A stretch of DNA of 64,000 bases. It comes from Marinobacter sp. Lineage in GTDB: Bacteria; Pseudomonadota; Gammaproteobacteria; Pseudomonadales; Oleiphilaceae. Where the stretch lies: assembly GCA_014359475.1 (NCBI GenBank), contig JACIZI010000002.1:1-64000 (forward strand), in the 5' to 3' direction. A program made the translations under genes and the position numbers. The first letter of the stretch is position 1, and each line of letters starts with the position of its first letter. This document shows positions 8,000 through 16,153 of the stretch, one piece after another. The notes under the pieces are model-generated. The model worked only from the letters and a program-made list of their open reading frames with translations. It did no database searches and was not told the origin of the DNA.

Positions 8000-8596
8000 A
8001 TGGCAAAAACCGGAGGTTCGTCCATCTCGACCCCAGCCGCGCTGGTTTTTCAGGGTGGCATCGGTGTCGTGGGCCTGTTGGCAATCTGGCTGTTCGGCAT
8101 CCCCGTTCAGTGGGCTGGCCTGGGCGGGTCCGAGGTCCTGCTGTACGGCGCTGTTGGCGCTGTTGGCACTTATCTCTCCCTGATTCTGGTCACCCGGATT
8201 CCGGGATTGCTCACGGACAATCTGGAACAGCAGATGCGGGGGCTCCACAGCTTTGCCCGCAGCTTTTCCTGGACGGTGCTGGTGGCCTTGTCGGTACTTG
8301 CCGGAGTCGGAGAAGAGCTGCTGTTCCGGGGCGCTGTCCAGGGCTGGCTGGTCCAGCACACCGGGCCCTGGACGGCTGTTATTGCGTCGTCAGTCCTGTT
8401 TGGCCTGGTCCACTACGTGTCATTTACCTATTTTCTGGTGGCCACCGGGCTGGGCCTGGTTTTGGGCGCGGCCTACCATCTTTCGGCGAGCCTGGGAATG
8501 GTCATGCTCTGGCATGCGCTTTACGACGTGGTGGCCCTGTATTGCCTGCTGCGCTTCCCCCATTGGTTCGGGATCGACTCCACCGGCTTGCGGTAA
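8000..8596 (+). CDS. CPBP-family intramembrane glutamic protease (CAAX protease-like)
   Basis: A 198-residue integral membrane protein with about five to six hydrophobic helices. The three motifs of the ABI/CPBP family are all present: EELLFRG (EExxxR), FGLVH (FxxxH) and the HALYD (HxxxD/N) helix. In the Rce1 branch these residues form the active site for cleavage of prenylated peptides, while bacterial members have varied or unknown substrates. The ATG begins three bases after the crotonase stop, suggesting cotranscription, though no strong ribosome site is visible. Confidence 0.85.
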   Translation: MAKTGGSSISTPAALVFQGGIGVVGLLAIWLFGIPVQWAGLGGSEVLLYGAVGAVGTYLSLILVTRIPGLLTDNLEQQMRGLHSFARSFSWTVLVALSVLAGVGEELLFRGAVQGWLVQHTGPWTAVIASSVLFGLVHYVSFTYFLVATGLGLVLGAAYHLSASLGMVMLWHALYDVVALYCLLRFPHWFGIDSTGLR

Positions 8597-8752
8597 TCAA
8601 TTCAGCCCTGGCTGTAATTCTGATCCCTGGCCGGGATGTTGCGTTGTGATCTACCCCAATAAGACTATGATGGAAGCAGGGTCCGGACGAGAACACTGGT
8701 CCGGAACTGGCAGTACAATTTCACGGTTACGGTATCAAGGAGGGCAGGGTTT

Positions 8753-9859
8753 TTGGTCAAGCAACGGGATGTCACCGTCTTTTACGATGAGCGCGTTCTC
8801 GCTCACCATCCGGACAGTAATGTGCCGTTCCTTCCGGGCCGTCTGGACAAGCGGGTTCGATCGATTCTGTCCGGGTTGAATCTGCAATGGAAGTATCCGG
8901 AGCATCCCGGCCGGATTACCGCTGTCATGGATCTGCTGGCCCGGGAACCGATACCGGGGGTGCAGTTCCAGCCGGGTAAGGCGGCAACCCGGGAGCAGTT
9001 GGGCAGGGTACACACCACGTCGTTTCTGGACGATATCTTCTCACTGCGAAATGAAAGTGCATGGCTGGATGTGGACACCACAGCGGTCTCACCGGGCAGT
9101 GTGGAAGCGGCTGAGGTGGCCGCGGGTACGGCTATTGCCGCTGTCGAAGCCGTGGTTGAAGGCCGCACCGGCAGTGCTTTTGCGGTCATCCGGCCACCCG
9201 GCCATCACGCTGAGCCGGTGCGGGCGAGAGGCTTCTGCCTGTTTAATAACGTGGCGATTGCCGCGTCTCATGCCCAGAATGCATTGGGCTGCAAGCGGGT
9301 GCTGATTATTGACTGGGATGCGCACCATGGCAATGGCACCCAGGACATCTTCTGGGCGGATCCGGATATTATCTTCTTCGACATGCACCGGGCTGCCCCC
9401 TTCTATCCCGGGACGGGGAGCCTGACGGATATCGGTGCCGGCAGGGGTGAGGGCACCACCATCAATGTCCCCATGCCGGGCGGAGCGGGAGATGAAGCCT
9501 ACCTCAAAGCCATGCGGGAAATTCTGGTGCCGGCCGCGGATTACTTCAAGCCGGATCTGGTGCTGGTTTCTGCCGGGTTTGATGCCCACTGGTTCGACCT
9601 GGCCCTGAATGTTTCCTACGAGGGCTTCTCTTCGATGACCGGAATCGTCCAGGAAATTGCAGACAAGCATTGTGGTGGCCGGCTGGCCATGATTCTGGAG
9701 GGTGGCTATAACACCGAGTCATTGTCCCGCGGTGTCCACACGGTGCTGCAGGTGCTTGCCGGAGCCGAACCGAAGGTACCGAGGGTCTGCGGGATCGCGG
9801 AAGTGGAGGCTGCTGTCGAGTTCCACCGGGATGCTTTTAAACCCGATACCACGGATTAG
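8753..9859 (+). CDS. Histone deacetylase-family (arginase fold) deacetylase
   Basis: This 368-residue enzyme belongs to the HDAC/acetylpolyamine amidohydrolase/AcuC superfamily and should hydrolyse acetyl-amine bonds with Zn2+. The catalytic histidine pair is H151-H152 (RPPGHHAE). Zinc ligands are D189 and H191 ([11 protein letters not shown]) and D277 (SAGFDAH). The transition-state tyrosine is Y319 (EGGYN). These features fit the class II-like bacterial branch. The start is a TTG at 8753, preceded by AAGGAGG (8737-8743) nine bases upstream; no in-frame ATG is nearby. The substrate, whether acetylated polyamine, protein or small molecule, is unknown. Confidence 0.9.
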   Translation: MVKQRDVTVFYDERVLAHHPDSNVPFLPGRLDKRVRSILSGLNLQWKYPEHPGRITAVMDLLAREPIPGVQFQPGKAATREQLGRVHTTSFLDDIFSLRNESAWLDVDTTAVSPGSVEAAEVAAGTAIAAVEAVVEGRTGSAFAVIRPPGHHAEPVRARGFCLFNNVAIAASHAQNALGCKRVLIIDWDAHHGNGTQDIFWADPDIIFFDMHRAAPFYPGTGSLTDIGAGRGEGTTINVPMPGGAGDEAYLKAMREILVPAADYFKPDLVLVSAGFDAHWFDLALNVSYEGFSSMTGIVQEIADKHCGGRLAMILEGGYNTESLSRGVHTVLQVLAGAEPKVPRVCGIAEVEAAVEFHRDAFKPDTTD

Positions 9860-9916
9860 GTGTTTTCGGAGCCGGAAGGCGAACACCAAAGACATACCCC
9901 TCATGCTATGCTGGCT

Positions 9917-9941
9917 GACACCGGCCGCCACCGCCGGTGTC
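9917..9941. repeat. Perfect hairpin upstream of yghU
   Basis: Nine-base arms GACACCGGC and GCCGGTGTC enclose a seven-base loop. No T-run follows on either side, so it is a weak terminator candidate at best. It ends 37 bases before the yghU start and could instead act in the leader. Confidence 0.4.
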
Positions 9942-9978
9942 GGTGGTGTCCTGAATTCAAACGGCACAGGAGTACCCG

Positions 9979-10851
9979 ATGAGCGATTCGACCTATACCC
10001 CTCCCAGGGTCTGGAAATGGACTCCGGACAGTGGCAGCCGCTTCTCCAGTATCAATCGCCCGGAGGCGGGCCCGACCCATGAGAAGGATCTGCCCGTGGG
10101 TGAACACCCTTTCCAGCTCTATTCCCTGGCTACTCCAAATGGGGTCAAGGCCACGGTGATGTTCGAGGAGTTGCTGGAGTTGGGTATCCGGGAAGCGGAA
10201 TACGATGCCTGGCTGATCAACATCATGGAGGGAGACCAGTTCAGCAGCGGCTTTGTGGCGGTGAATCCCAACTCGAAAATTCCTGCCTTGCTGGATCGCA
10301 GTGTGGACCCGGCTATCCGGGTGTTTGAGTCCGGCTCTATCCTGCTGTATCTGGCGGAAAAGTTCGGCCAGTTCCTGCCGGCAGCGCCCGCTGCCCGCAC
10401 CGAAACCCTCAACTGGCTGTTCTGGCAGATGGGCAGTGCACCCTTCCTGGGTGGCGGTTTCGGTCATTTTTATGCCTATGCGCCGGAGAAGTACGAATAC
10501 CCCATCAACCGCTACACCATGGAGGTGAAGCGCCAGCTGGATGTGCTGGACCGGCAACTGGCGGAGAATCGCTATATCGCTGGTGATGAGTACACCATTG
10601 CAGACATGGCTATCTGGCCCTGGTATGGCGCGCTGGTGAAGAATATGGTGTATGAGGCCGCCGAGTTTTTACAGGCGCATACCTATACCCATGTGGTGCG
10701 CTGGACCGACGAGGTGGCGCAGCGGCCTGCGGTGAAACGGGGGCGCATCGTCAACAAAATCTGGGGAGATCTTTCTTCCCAGCTGCATGAGCGCCATCAG
10801 GCCAGTGATTTTGAGCAACGCACCCAGGACAAACTGCAAGGCAGCAACTGA
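9979..10851 (+). CDS. yghU: YghU-like glutathione S-transferase family disulfide reductase
   Basis: This 290-residue protein matches the YghU/nu-class glutathione transferases. An extended N-terminus (VWKWTPDSGSRFSSINRPEAGPTHEKDLPVG) leads into the thioredoxin-like domain with LYSLATPNGVKATVMFEELLELG, then the glutathione-contact segments NPNSKIPALLD and VFESGSILLYLAEKF. The all-helical domain follows from about residue 145. E. coli YghU binds two glutathiones and reduces disulfides and peroxides. GGAG in the leader precedes the ATG. The LonB-like gene follows after nine bases, so the two probably share a transcript. Confidence 0.9.
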   Translation: MSDSTYTPPRVWKWTPDSGSRFSSINRPEAGPTHEKDLPVGEHPFQLYSLATPNGVKATVMFEELLELGIREAEYDAWLINIMEGDQFSSGFVAVNPNSKIPALLDRSVDPAIRVFESGSILLYLAEKFGQFLPAAPAARTETLNWLFWQMGSAPFLGGGFGHFYAYAPEKYEYPINRYTMEVKRQLDVLDRQLAENRYIAGDEYTIADMAIWPWYGALVKNMVYEAAEFLQAHTYTHVVRWTDEVAQRPAVKRGRIVNKIWGDLSSQLHERHQASDFEQRTQDKLQGSN

Positions 10852-10860
10852 GGAGGCCCA

Positions 10861-13260
10861 ATGGCTGTACCTGCGGCACTAACCGAGGACCGGATTTACC
10901 ATTATTGTCCCCCGGAAAAGCTGGATTTTGAAACCACGGAGACCCTTGAGGAGCTGGAGCTGCCCTTTGGTCAGGAGCGTATGCTGCGAGCTCTGGAATT
11001 CGGTGCGGGCATCAAGGCTCCCGGGTTCAATCTGTTTGTGCTGGGGCCTTCCGGTGCCGGCAAGCACGAGCTGGTCAGGCGCTTTCTGGACAGCCATGCC
11101 GCAGAGCAGCCAATACCTTCCGACTGGTGCCATGTGTTCAACTTCCGGCAATCGGACCAGCCCCGGGTCATCGAGTTGCCACCGGGTGATGGCCGGGCCT
11201 TCAAGAGCGACATGAATGACCTGGCCATGGAGCTTAAAACCGCCATTCCTGCCGCTTTCGAGAGTGAGGAGTACCAGGCCCGCATACAGGAACTGCAGGA
11301 AGAGGTGGCCCGCCGGCAGCAGCAGGGGCTGTTTGCGATCCAGAAGGAGGCCAATGCCAATAACATTGCCATGCTTACCACCCCTGCCGGGTTTACCTTT
11401 GCTCCCATGCGCAATGGCGAGGTGATCGAGCCGGAGGAATACAAGAACTTCTCCGACGATGAGAAAACCCTGATCGAATCCAAGGTGGAGGAGCTGCAGA
11501 AAAAGCTCCAGCAGGCGATTCAGCAGTTGCCCCGGTTGCGCAAGGAAGTGCAGGAGAGGGTGCACGCCCTGAACGAAGAGATGGTGCAGCTGACCCTGGG
11601 CGGGCCGATCGGGGAGCTGCGGGAAAAATGGGCGAAGATCCCGGCGGTGGTCGCCCACCTGGATGCGGTGCGTGAGGATGTGGTGGAACATGCCGAGGCC
11701 TTCCAGGACAACGAGAACGGTGCCCCTGCCGGTCTGCTCAACCGTTACCGCGTCAATCTGCTGGTGGACAATGCCGAGACCAGGGGTGCGCCGGTTGTCT
11801 ATGAAGATCTGCCGAATCATCAGCATCTTACCGGGCAGATTGAACACCGGGCCCATCAGGGCAACCTTTACACCGATTTCACCCTGATCCGTGCCGGTTC
11901 CCTGCACCGCGCCAACGGTGGTTATCTGATCCTGGATGCGCGGCGTGTCCTGTCCCAGCCAATGGCCTGGGACAGCCTCAAGCGCATACTGTTCTCCGGC
12001 CAGATTCGCATTGAATCCCTGGAGCGGCTCTACGGGCTGGCCACCACGGTGAGCCAGCAGCCGGAGCCGATTCCCCTGGATGTGAAAGTGGTATTGCTGG
12101 GGGATCGCACTCTGTATTACCTGCTGGCCCACTACGATCCGGATTTCCTGGACCTGTTCAAGGTAGAGGCGGATTTCGAGGATGACCTGGACCGGGACGA
12201 TGACAGTTACGGGCTCTATGCCCGGATGATCGCCGCCATGGCCCGGGCCCTGAAGATCCGCCCCCTGAGCCGGGACTCAGTCGCCCGGCTCATCGAACAC
12301 GCCAGCCGGCTGGCCAGTGACCAGAAAAAGCTCTCCGCCCACGACCGGGTTCTCAAGGATCTGCTCAGCGAGTCTGACCACTGGGCGGCGCAGGACGGCT
12401 GTGACAAGATTGAAAGGGCTCATATCGAGCAGGCCATTGATGAGCGGGAGTACCGTGCCAGTCGTGTGCGCGAGCGAAGCCTGGAGCAGATCAGCCGGGG
12501 TGTGGTTATGATTGCCACCACCGGCGAACAGGTGGGTCAGGTGAATGGCTTGTCAGTGCTGCAACTGGGGGCTACCCGCTTTGGCCAGCCCACCCGCATT
12601 ACAGCGACAGCCCGGCCCGGTAAGGGGCAGGTGGTGGACATCGAAAGGGAGGCCAAACTCGGTGGGCCGATCCACAGCAAGGCGGTGATGATTCTGTCCC
12701 GCTTTCTGGCTAACCGCTATGCCCCCGAAGGTGAGCTGTCACTCTCGGCCAGCCTGGCTTTTGAGCAGTCCTACGGAGGCGTGGAGGGGGATTCAGCCTC
12801 GGTTGCCGAGACCTGTGTGTTGTTGTCCGCTATCACCGGCGTGCCACTCAGGCAATCACTGGCGGTCACTGGTTCCATGAACCAGCACGGCGAGGTACAG
12901 GCCGTGGGGGGTGTGAATGAAAAAATTGAGGGCTTCTACCGGGTTTGCGCCCAAACCGGAGCCTTGCAGGGGCAGGGGGTGCTGCTGCCAGCCAGTAATG
13001 TGGAGCACCTGATGCTGAACCGGGAGGTTCGGGAATCGGTGCGCTCCGGGGCATTTTCGGTGTATCCGGTGACCCGTATTGATGAGGCCATCGAACTGAT
13101 GACCGGTATGGAGGCCGGCGAGCCGGACCGCGGCGGACAGTTTCCGGAAGGCAGTTTTAACCGGTTGGTGGCCGACCGGCTGGTGCAGTTTGCTGAATCC
13201 GGCAAGAGTCGTGATGACAGCACGGACAAGGATAACGGAGGCAGCAACGGTGACGGATGA
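10861..13260 (+). CDS. LonB-like ATP-dependent Ser-Lys protease (Lon family, AAA+)
   Basis: This 799-residue cytosolic protein combines an AAA+ module with a C-terminal Lon (S16) protease domain. The P-loop at residues 62-69 is GPSGAGKH, with histidine in the usual Ser/Thr place. A long coiled-coil insertion (about residues 130-250) contains many EEL/LQ heptads. The protease dyad is S645 (VEGDSASVAE) and K688 (VGGVNEKIEGFY). This architecture matches the YcbZ/LonB branch and not classical LonA, which has a separate N-terminal substrate domain. Its end overlaps the next gene by 11 bases. Role in protein quality control is inferred from family. Confidence 0.88.
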   Translation: MAVPAALTEDRIYHYCPPEKLDFETTETLEELELPFGQERMLRALEFGAGIKAPGFNLFVLGPSGAGKHELVRRFLDSHAAEQPIPSDWCHVFNFRQSDQPRVIELPPGDGRAFKSDMNDLAMELKTAIPAAFESEEYQARIQELQEEVARRQQQGLFAIQKEANANNIAMLTTPAGFTFAPMRNGEVIEPEEYKNFSDDEKTLIESKVEELQKKLQQAIQQLPRLRKEVQERVHALNEEMVQLTLGGPIGELREKWAKIPAVVAHLDAVREDVVEHAEAFQDNENGAPAGLLNRYRVNLLVDNAETRGAPVVYEDLPNHQHLTGQIEHRAHQGNLYTDFTLIRAGSLHRANGGYLILDARRVLSQPMAWDSLKRILFSGQIRIESLERLYGLATTVSQQPEPIPLDVKVVLLGDRTLYYLLAHYDPDFLDLFKVEADFEDDLDRDDDSYGLYARMIAAMARALKIRPLSRDSVARLIEHASRLASDQKKLSAHDRVLKDLLSESDHWAAQDGCDKIERAHIEQAIDEREYRASRVRERSLEQISRGVVMIATTGEQVGQVNGLSVLQLGATRFGQPTRITATARPGKGQVVDIEREAKLGGPIHSKAVMILSRFLANRYAPEGELSLSASLAFEQSYGGVEGDSASVAETCVLLSAITGVPLRQSLAVTGSMNQHGEVQAVGGVNEKIEGFYRVCAQTGALQGQGVLLPASNVEHLMLNREVRESVRSGAFSVYPVTRIDEAIELMTGMEAGEPDRGGQFPEGSFNRLVADRLVQFAESGKSRDDSTDKDNGGSNGDG

Positions 13261-14104
13261 CCAGCAGCCCGCCGGCACCGACCGGGGGCGAATCCTGATT
13301 CTGCTGGATGGTTCCCGCCCCAGCCTGTCGGCACTGGAAGTGGCAGCGCAGATGGCCCGTGCCCGGCAGGCGGAAGTGCTGGGCGTGTTTGTGGAGGAAG
13401 TCAGTCTGTTGCGTAGCGCAGGTTACGGTTTTGCCCGGGAGGTAGGTGCCAGTTCTGGAGTGGTCCGTCCCCTGGATGCCGCGGCCCTGCAAACGCGCAT
13501 GAGGGCGCAGGCAGAGCAGATCCGCAGGGCGCTTCAGCAGGCTCTGGCCACGTCGGGTGGGGTGCAGGCATTGGTGCATTGCCGCGGTGCGGTGGCCGAG
13601 GAAGTGCTTAACTTGTTGCAGCCTGAAGATCTGCTGATTATGGGGCGGGTTGGCTGGTCCGGTATTTCCGGTGCCCGTATGGGCTCAACGGCACGCCGTC
13701 TTGCCGGCCAGGCCCCGGGGGAAGTGCTGTTGTGGACCGAGTCCCGGCCGCGGCCGCAATGCCGGGTTGTAGTGTTGTTGAACCATGACCGGGAGGGTAA
13801 TCGCCGGGCTCTGATGGCGGCCGCCGAGCGGGCCAGGCGCACCCATTGTCCGTTAACGGTGCTGGTGCGGGGTCCGGAAACCGGAGATCCTGCAATACTG
13901 GCCGAATTGCAGGCGGAGCTGGGGCAATGGGGCGTGCCGGCGCGGATACGGCAGTTGCCGCTGGAAAGCCCGGAAAGCCTGCTCCGTGTTCTGCAGCAGG
14001 AACGGGCGGCAGAACTGGTGCTTAGCCGAAGGGGCAGTCTGTTCGGTGAACAGGGGGTGGATATGTTGTCGGAGCTGGCCATGCCAGTGACGGTAACGCC
14101 CTGA
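13250..14104 (+). CDS. Universal stress protein-like protein with two Usp-type halves
   Basis: The 284-residue protein appears to hold two Usp-like alpha/beta halves. The first begins GRILILLDGSRPSLSALEVAAQMA and includes LLIMGRVGWSG. The second begins CRVVVLLNHDREGNRRALMAAAERA and ends AELVLSRRGSLF. The canonical ATP-binding G-x2-G-x9-G signature is only loosely matched (GRVGWSGISGARMGSTARRL), so nucleotide binding is uncertain. The GTG at 13250 has GGAGG (13237-13241) eight bases upstream and lies inside the LonB stop region, implying translational coupling. The pairing suggests a joint stress role, which is inference. Confidence 0.65.
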   Translation: MTDDQQPAGTDRGRILILLDGSRPSLSALEVAAQMARARQAEVLGVFVEEVSLLRSAGYGFAREVGASSGVVRPLDAAALQTRMRAQAEQIRRALQQALATSGGVQALVHCRGAVAEEVLNLLQPEDLLIMGRVGWSGISGARMGSTARRLAGQAPGEVLLWTESRPRPQCRVVVLLNHDREGNRRALMAAAERARRTHCPLTVLVRGPETGDPAILAELQAELGQWGVPARIRQLPLESPESLLRVLQQERAAELVLSRRGSLFGEQGVDMLSELAMPVTVTP

Positions 14105-14132
14105 TTGCATTTACGTTTGATTGAGGAATTGT

Positions 14133-14624
14133 ATGAAGACACCACATCGGATTCTGGCATTTTTATGGTTGCTGGTTACCCCTATGGCGATGGTCCAGGC
14201 AGAGGAGCACAATCATGCCGGAGACATCCGGGTGGACAATCCCTGGAGTCGGCCCACTCCGCCGGGTACGCCGGTGGGCGTGGGGTATCTGACCCTTCAC
14301 AATACCGGCGATCAGACCGTGACCCTTACAGGTGCTGACAGCCCCCGGGCAGGGCATGTGTCGATTCACCAGACGGTAATGCAGAACGGTGTGATGCGTA
14401 TGCAGCCACTGGCGGAGGGGCTGGCGCTCGCGTCGGGTGCGACCCAGGTGTTCAAACCCCACGGCCACCACCTGATGCTGGAGCAGCTGAACAAGCCACT
14501 GCTGGAAGGCGAGCAGGTGCCCGTCACGTTGCAGTTCGGGGACGGGTCGACTCGGGTGTTGCAATTACAGGTGCGTTCCCTGGATGCGCCTGAGCCAATG
14601 GATCATTCAGGGACGGAGCACTGA
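14133..14624 (+). CDS. Periplasmic copper chaperone PCu(A)C
   Basis: This 163-residue exported protein has a signal peptide ending around MVQAEE (residues 20-24). The cupredoxin-like domain carries the copper-binding pattern H-x-M: histidine in HVSIHQTVMQNGVMRMQPL, the methionines that follow, and the later FKPHGHHLMLEQL. PCu(A)C proteins deliver Cu(I) to the CuA site of cytochrome c oxidase. A short histidine-rich tail (MDHSGTEH) may add metal affinity. The ATG at 14133 follows GAGG (14123-14126) by six bases. It follows the Usp gene closely and precedes the YgjV-like gene by 27 bases. Confidence 0.88.
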   Translation: MKTPHRILAFLWLLVTPMAMVQAEEHNHAGDIRVDNPWSRPTPPGTPVGVGYLTLHNTGDQTVTLTGADSPRAGHVSIHQTVMQNGVMRMQPLAEGLALASGATQVFKPHGHHLMLEQLNKPLLEGEQVPVTLQFGDGSTRVLQLQVRSLDAPEPMDHSGTEH

Positions 14625-14651
14625 TCCCCAACCGTTTGCCGGGAGGCCGTT

Positions 14652-15191
14652 ATGTGGGGTGAGGGCGCGTCCCTGACCAGCCTGGCTGGCCAGCTCGTCA
14701 GCCTGATTGCGCTGGGGTTCTGCATTGCCGGGTTTGCCAGCAAGCAAGACGATCGGCTGATGGTGTTGCTGATCTCCGCCAATGTGGCCTTCGCGGTGCA
14801 GTTTGCGCTGTTCGGCAGCTGGACTGCAGCAGTGCTGAGCCTGCTGGTGATCGTTCGCATCATGCTGGCACGCCGTTACCTGGGGAGCTGGCCGGTGATG
14901 CTGGCGGTACTGGCGGTTAACGCTATGGCAGCGGTGGTTACGTGGAAGAGCCCGGTGGATATCTTTGCCATTACCGCCGCCGTGCTGGGCACCGTGGGTA
15001 TGTTCATGCTGCGGGGCATTCCGTTGCGGCTGGTGCTTGGCGGCGCTGCCATTTCATGGATGCTTAACAACATCATGATAGGCTCGGTTGGTGGCAGCCT
15101 GGCGGAGGGGATGGTTGTAATTACCAATTTTATCACCATATACCGACTGGTCAGGATGAAACGCCGGTACCCGCAAGCCTTTAATACGTAA
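14652..15191 (+). CDS. YgjV-family inner-membrane protein
   Basis: The 179-residue protein is highly hydrophobic, with about six membrane segments. The pattern ISANVAFAVQFALFGSWTAAVLSLLVIVRIMLARRYLG and the C-terminal AEGMVVITNFITIYRLVRMKRR resemble the YgjV family, whose function is not established to my knowledge. GGGAGG at 14640-14645 lies just upstream of the ATG. It is probably the last gene of the yghU-to-ygjV run. Confidence 0.6.
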   Translation: MWGEGASLTSLAGQLVSLIALGFCIAGFASKQDDRLMVLLISANVAFAVQFALFGSWTAAVLSLLVIVRIMLARRYLGSWPVMLAVLAVNAMAAVVTWKSPVDIFAITAAVLGTVGMFMLRGIPLRLVLGGAAISWMLNNIMIGSVGGSLAEGMVVITNFITIYRLVRMKRRYPQAFNT

Positions 15192-15243
15192 GTGCCGGCA
15201 GACCCGGCTTACAGCCCTCACCTGTGCACTGCGGGGCTGCGCT

Positions 15244-15280
15244 ATAGGTTTACACTATAACCGGGTTAAAAATAATCAAT
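15244..15280 (+). promoter_or_regulatory. OxyR-like binding site upstream of ahpC
   Basis: The first half is an exact ATAG-N7-CTAT (15244-15258). With the same seven-base steps come TTAA (15266-15269) and CAAT (15277-15280), partial matches to a second ATAG-N7-CTAT. The four elements lie one helical turn apart, as in OxyR sites. The site ends next to a weak -35-like TTTTAC at 15281. The ahpC start is 64 bases further on. The assignment is by pattern only. Confidence 0.65.
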
Positions 15281-15343
15281 TTTTACAAACGGAAAAGATT
15301 GATTACGTTATCTATCCCAACTTGATCTACAGGAGAGAAATCA

Positions 15344-15907
15344 ATGGGCATTATCAACAGCGAAATCAAACCGTTTAACGCAACTGCTTTCAAACAGGGC
15401 GAGTTTGTCGAGATTTCCGAAGCAGACGTCAAGGGCAAGTGGGCCGTATTTTTCTTCTATCCGGCTGACTTCACCTTCGTGTGCCCGACGGAGCTGGGCG
15501 ACGTGGCTGACAAATACGAAGAACTGCAGAAGCTGGGCGTGGAAGTGTTCTCTGTTTCCACTGACACTCACTTCACTCACAAGGCGTGGCACGACACTTC
15601 CGAAACCATCGGCAAGATCCAGTACTACATGGTAGGCGACCAGACCGGCACCATCACCAACAACTTCGGTGTGATGCGTGAAGGCCAGGGCCTGGCAGAC
15701 CGCGCCACTTTCCTGATCGATCCGGATGGGGTTATTCAGGCCATGGAAATCACTGCCGAAGGCATCGGCCGTGATGCGGACGACCTGCTGCGCAAGGTTA
15801 AAGCCGCCCAGTATGTGCGGAACCACCCGGGCGAGGTTTGCCCTGCCAAGTGGAAAGAAGGTGAAGAAACCCTGTCTCCTTCTCTGGACCTGGTGGGCAA
15901 GATCTGA
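15344..15907 (+). CDS. ahpC: Alkyl hydroperoxide reductase subunit C (2-Cys peroxiredoxin)
   Basis: The 187-residue cytosolic peroxiredoxin reduces H2O2 and organic peroxides. The peroxidatic cysteine is C47 (FVCPTE) and the resolving cysteine is C166 (GEVCPAKW). The length and the C-terminal DLVGKI tail match the typical AhpC1/Prx1 subfamily. AGGAGA precedes the ATG. The reductant should be AhpF, encoded next, but a strong terminator separates the two genes and each has its own OxyR-like site, so they can be expressed independently. Confidence 0.97.
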   Translation: MGIINSEIKPFNATAFKQGEFVEISEADVKGKWAVFFFYPADFTFVCPTELGDVADKYEELQKLGVEVFSVSTDTHFTHKAWHDTSETIGKIQYYMVGDQTGTITNNFGVMREGQGLADRATFLIDPDGVIQAMEITAEGIGRDADDLLRKVKAAQYVRNHPGEVCPAKWKEGEETLSPSLDLVGKI

Positions 15908-15959
15908 TCAGCCCCTGAGTCATATCAGGTTCCGCAGCGGCGTGTTCCGCTTCGTTTCA

Positions 15960-15998
15960 CAACAAACCCCGGCCTGGTGCCGGGGTTTGTTGTTTTTG
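15960..15998 (+). terminator. Intrinsic terminator after ahpC
   Basis: A perfect 14-base stem (15960-15973 with 15979-15992) and a five-base loop are followed by five T residues. Confidence 0.92.
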
Positions 15999-16027
15999 TA
16001 TCCTCTGGATATAACGGCGGGACTCAT

Positions 16028-16093
16028 ATAGCAAAGAGCTATCATCTGTTTAAAGTCAATTAATTTGAGCTTTTCATGGTGAGCCCTTATTGT
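16028..16093 (+). promoter_or_regulatory. OxyR-like site and abutting promoter of ahpF
   Basis: ATAG-N7-CTAT is exact at 16028-16042, then TTAA (16050-16053) and TAAT (16061-16064) at the same spacing, mirroring the ahpC site. Directly adjoining is a candidate promoter: TTGAGC at 16065-16070, a 17-base spacer and TATTGT at 16088-16093. The placement next to -35 fits activation by OxyR. ahpF begins at 16154. Confidence 0.65.
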
Positions 16094-16153
16094 TCACCTA
16101 TCAGGTTAATCACCCGTTCAATGTTCAGAGATTCAGTCAGGGGGAAATGACAC

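Noticed and set aside
7118-8359. A 413-codon minus-strand frame opposite the crotonase and CPBP genes
   Set aside because: It spans two well-supported genes on the other strand and shows only shadow-type composition.
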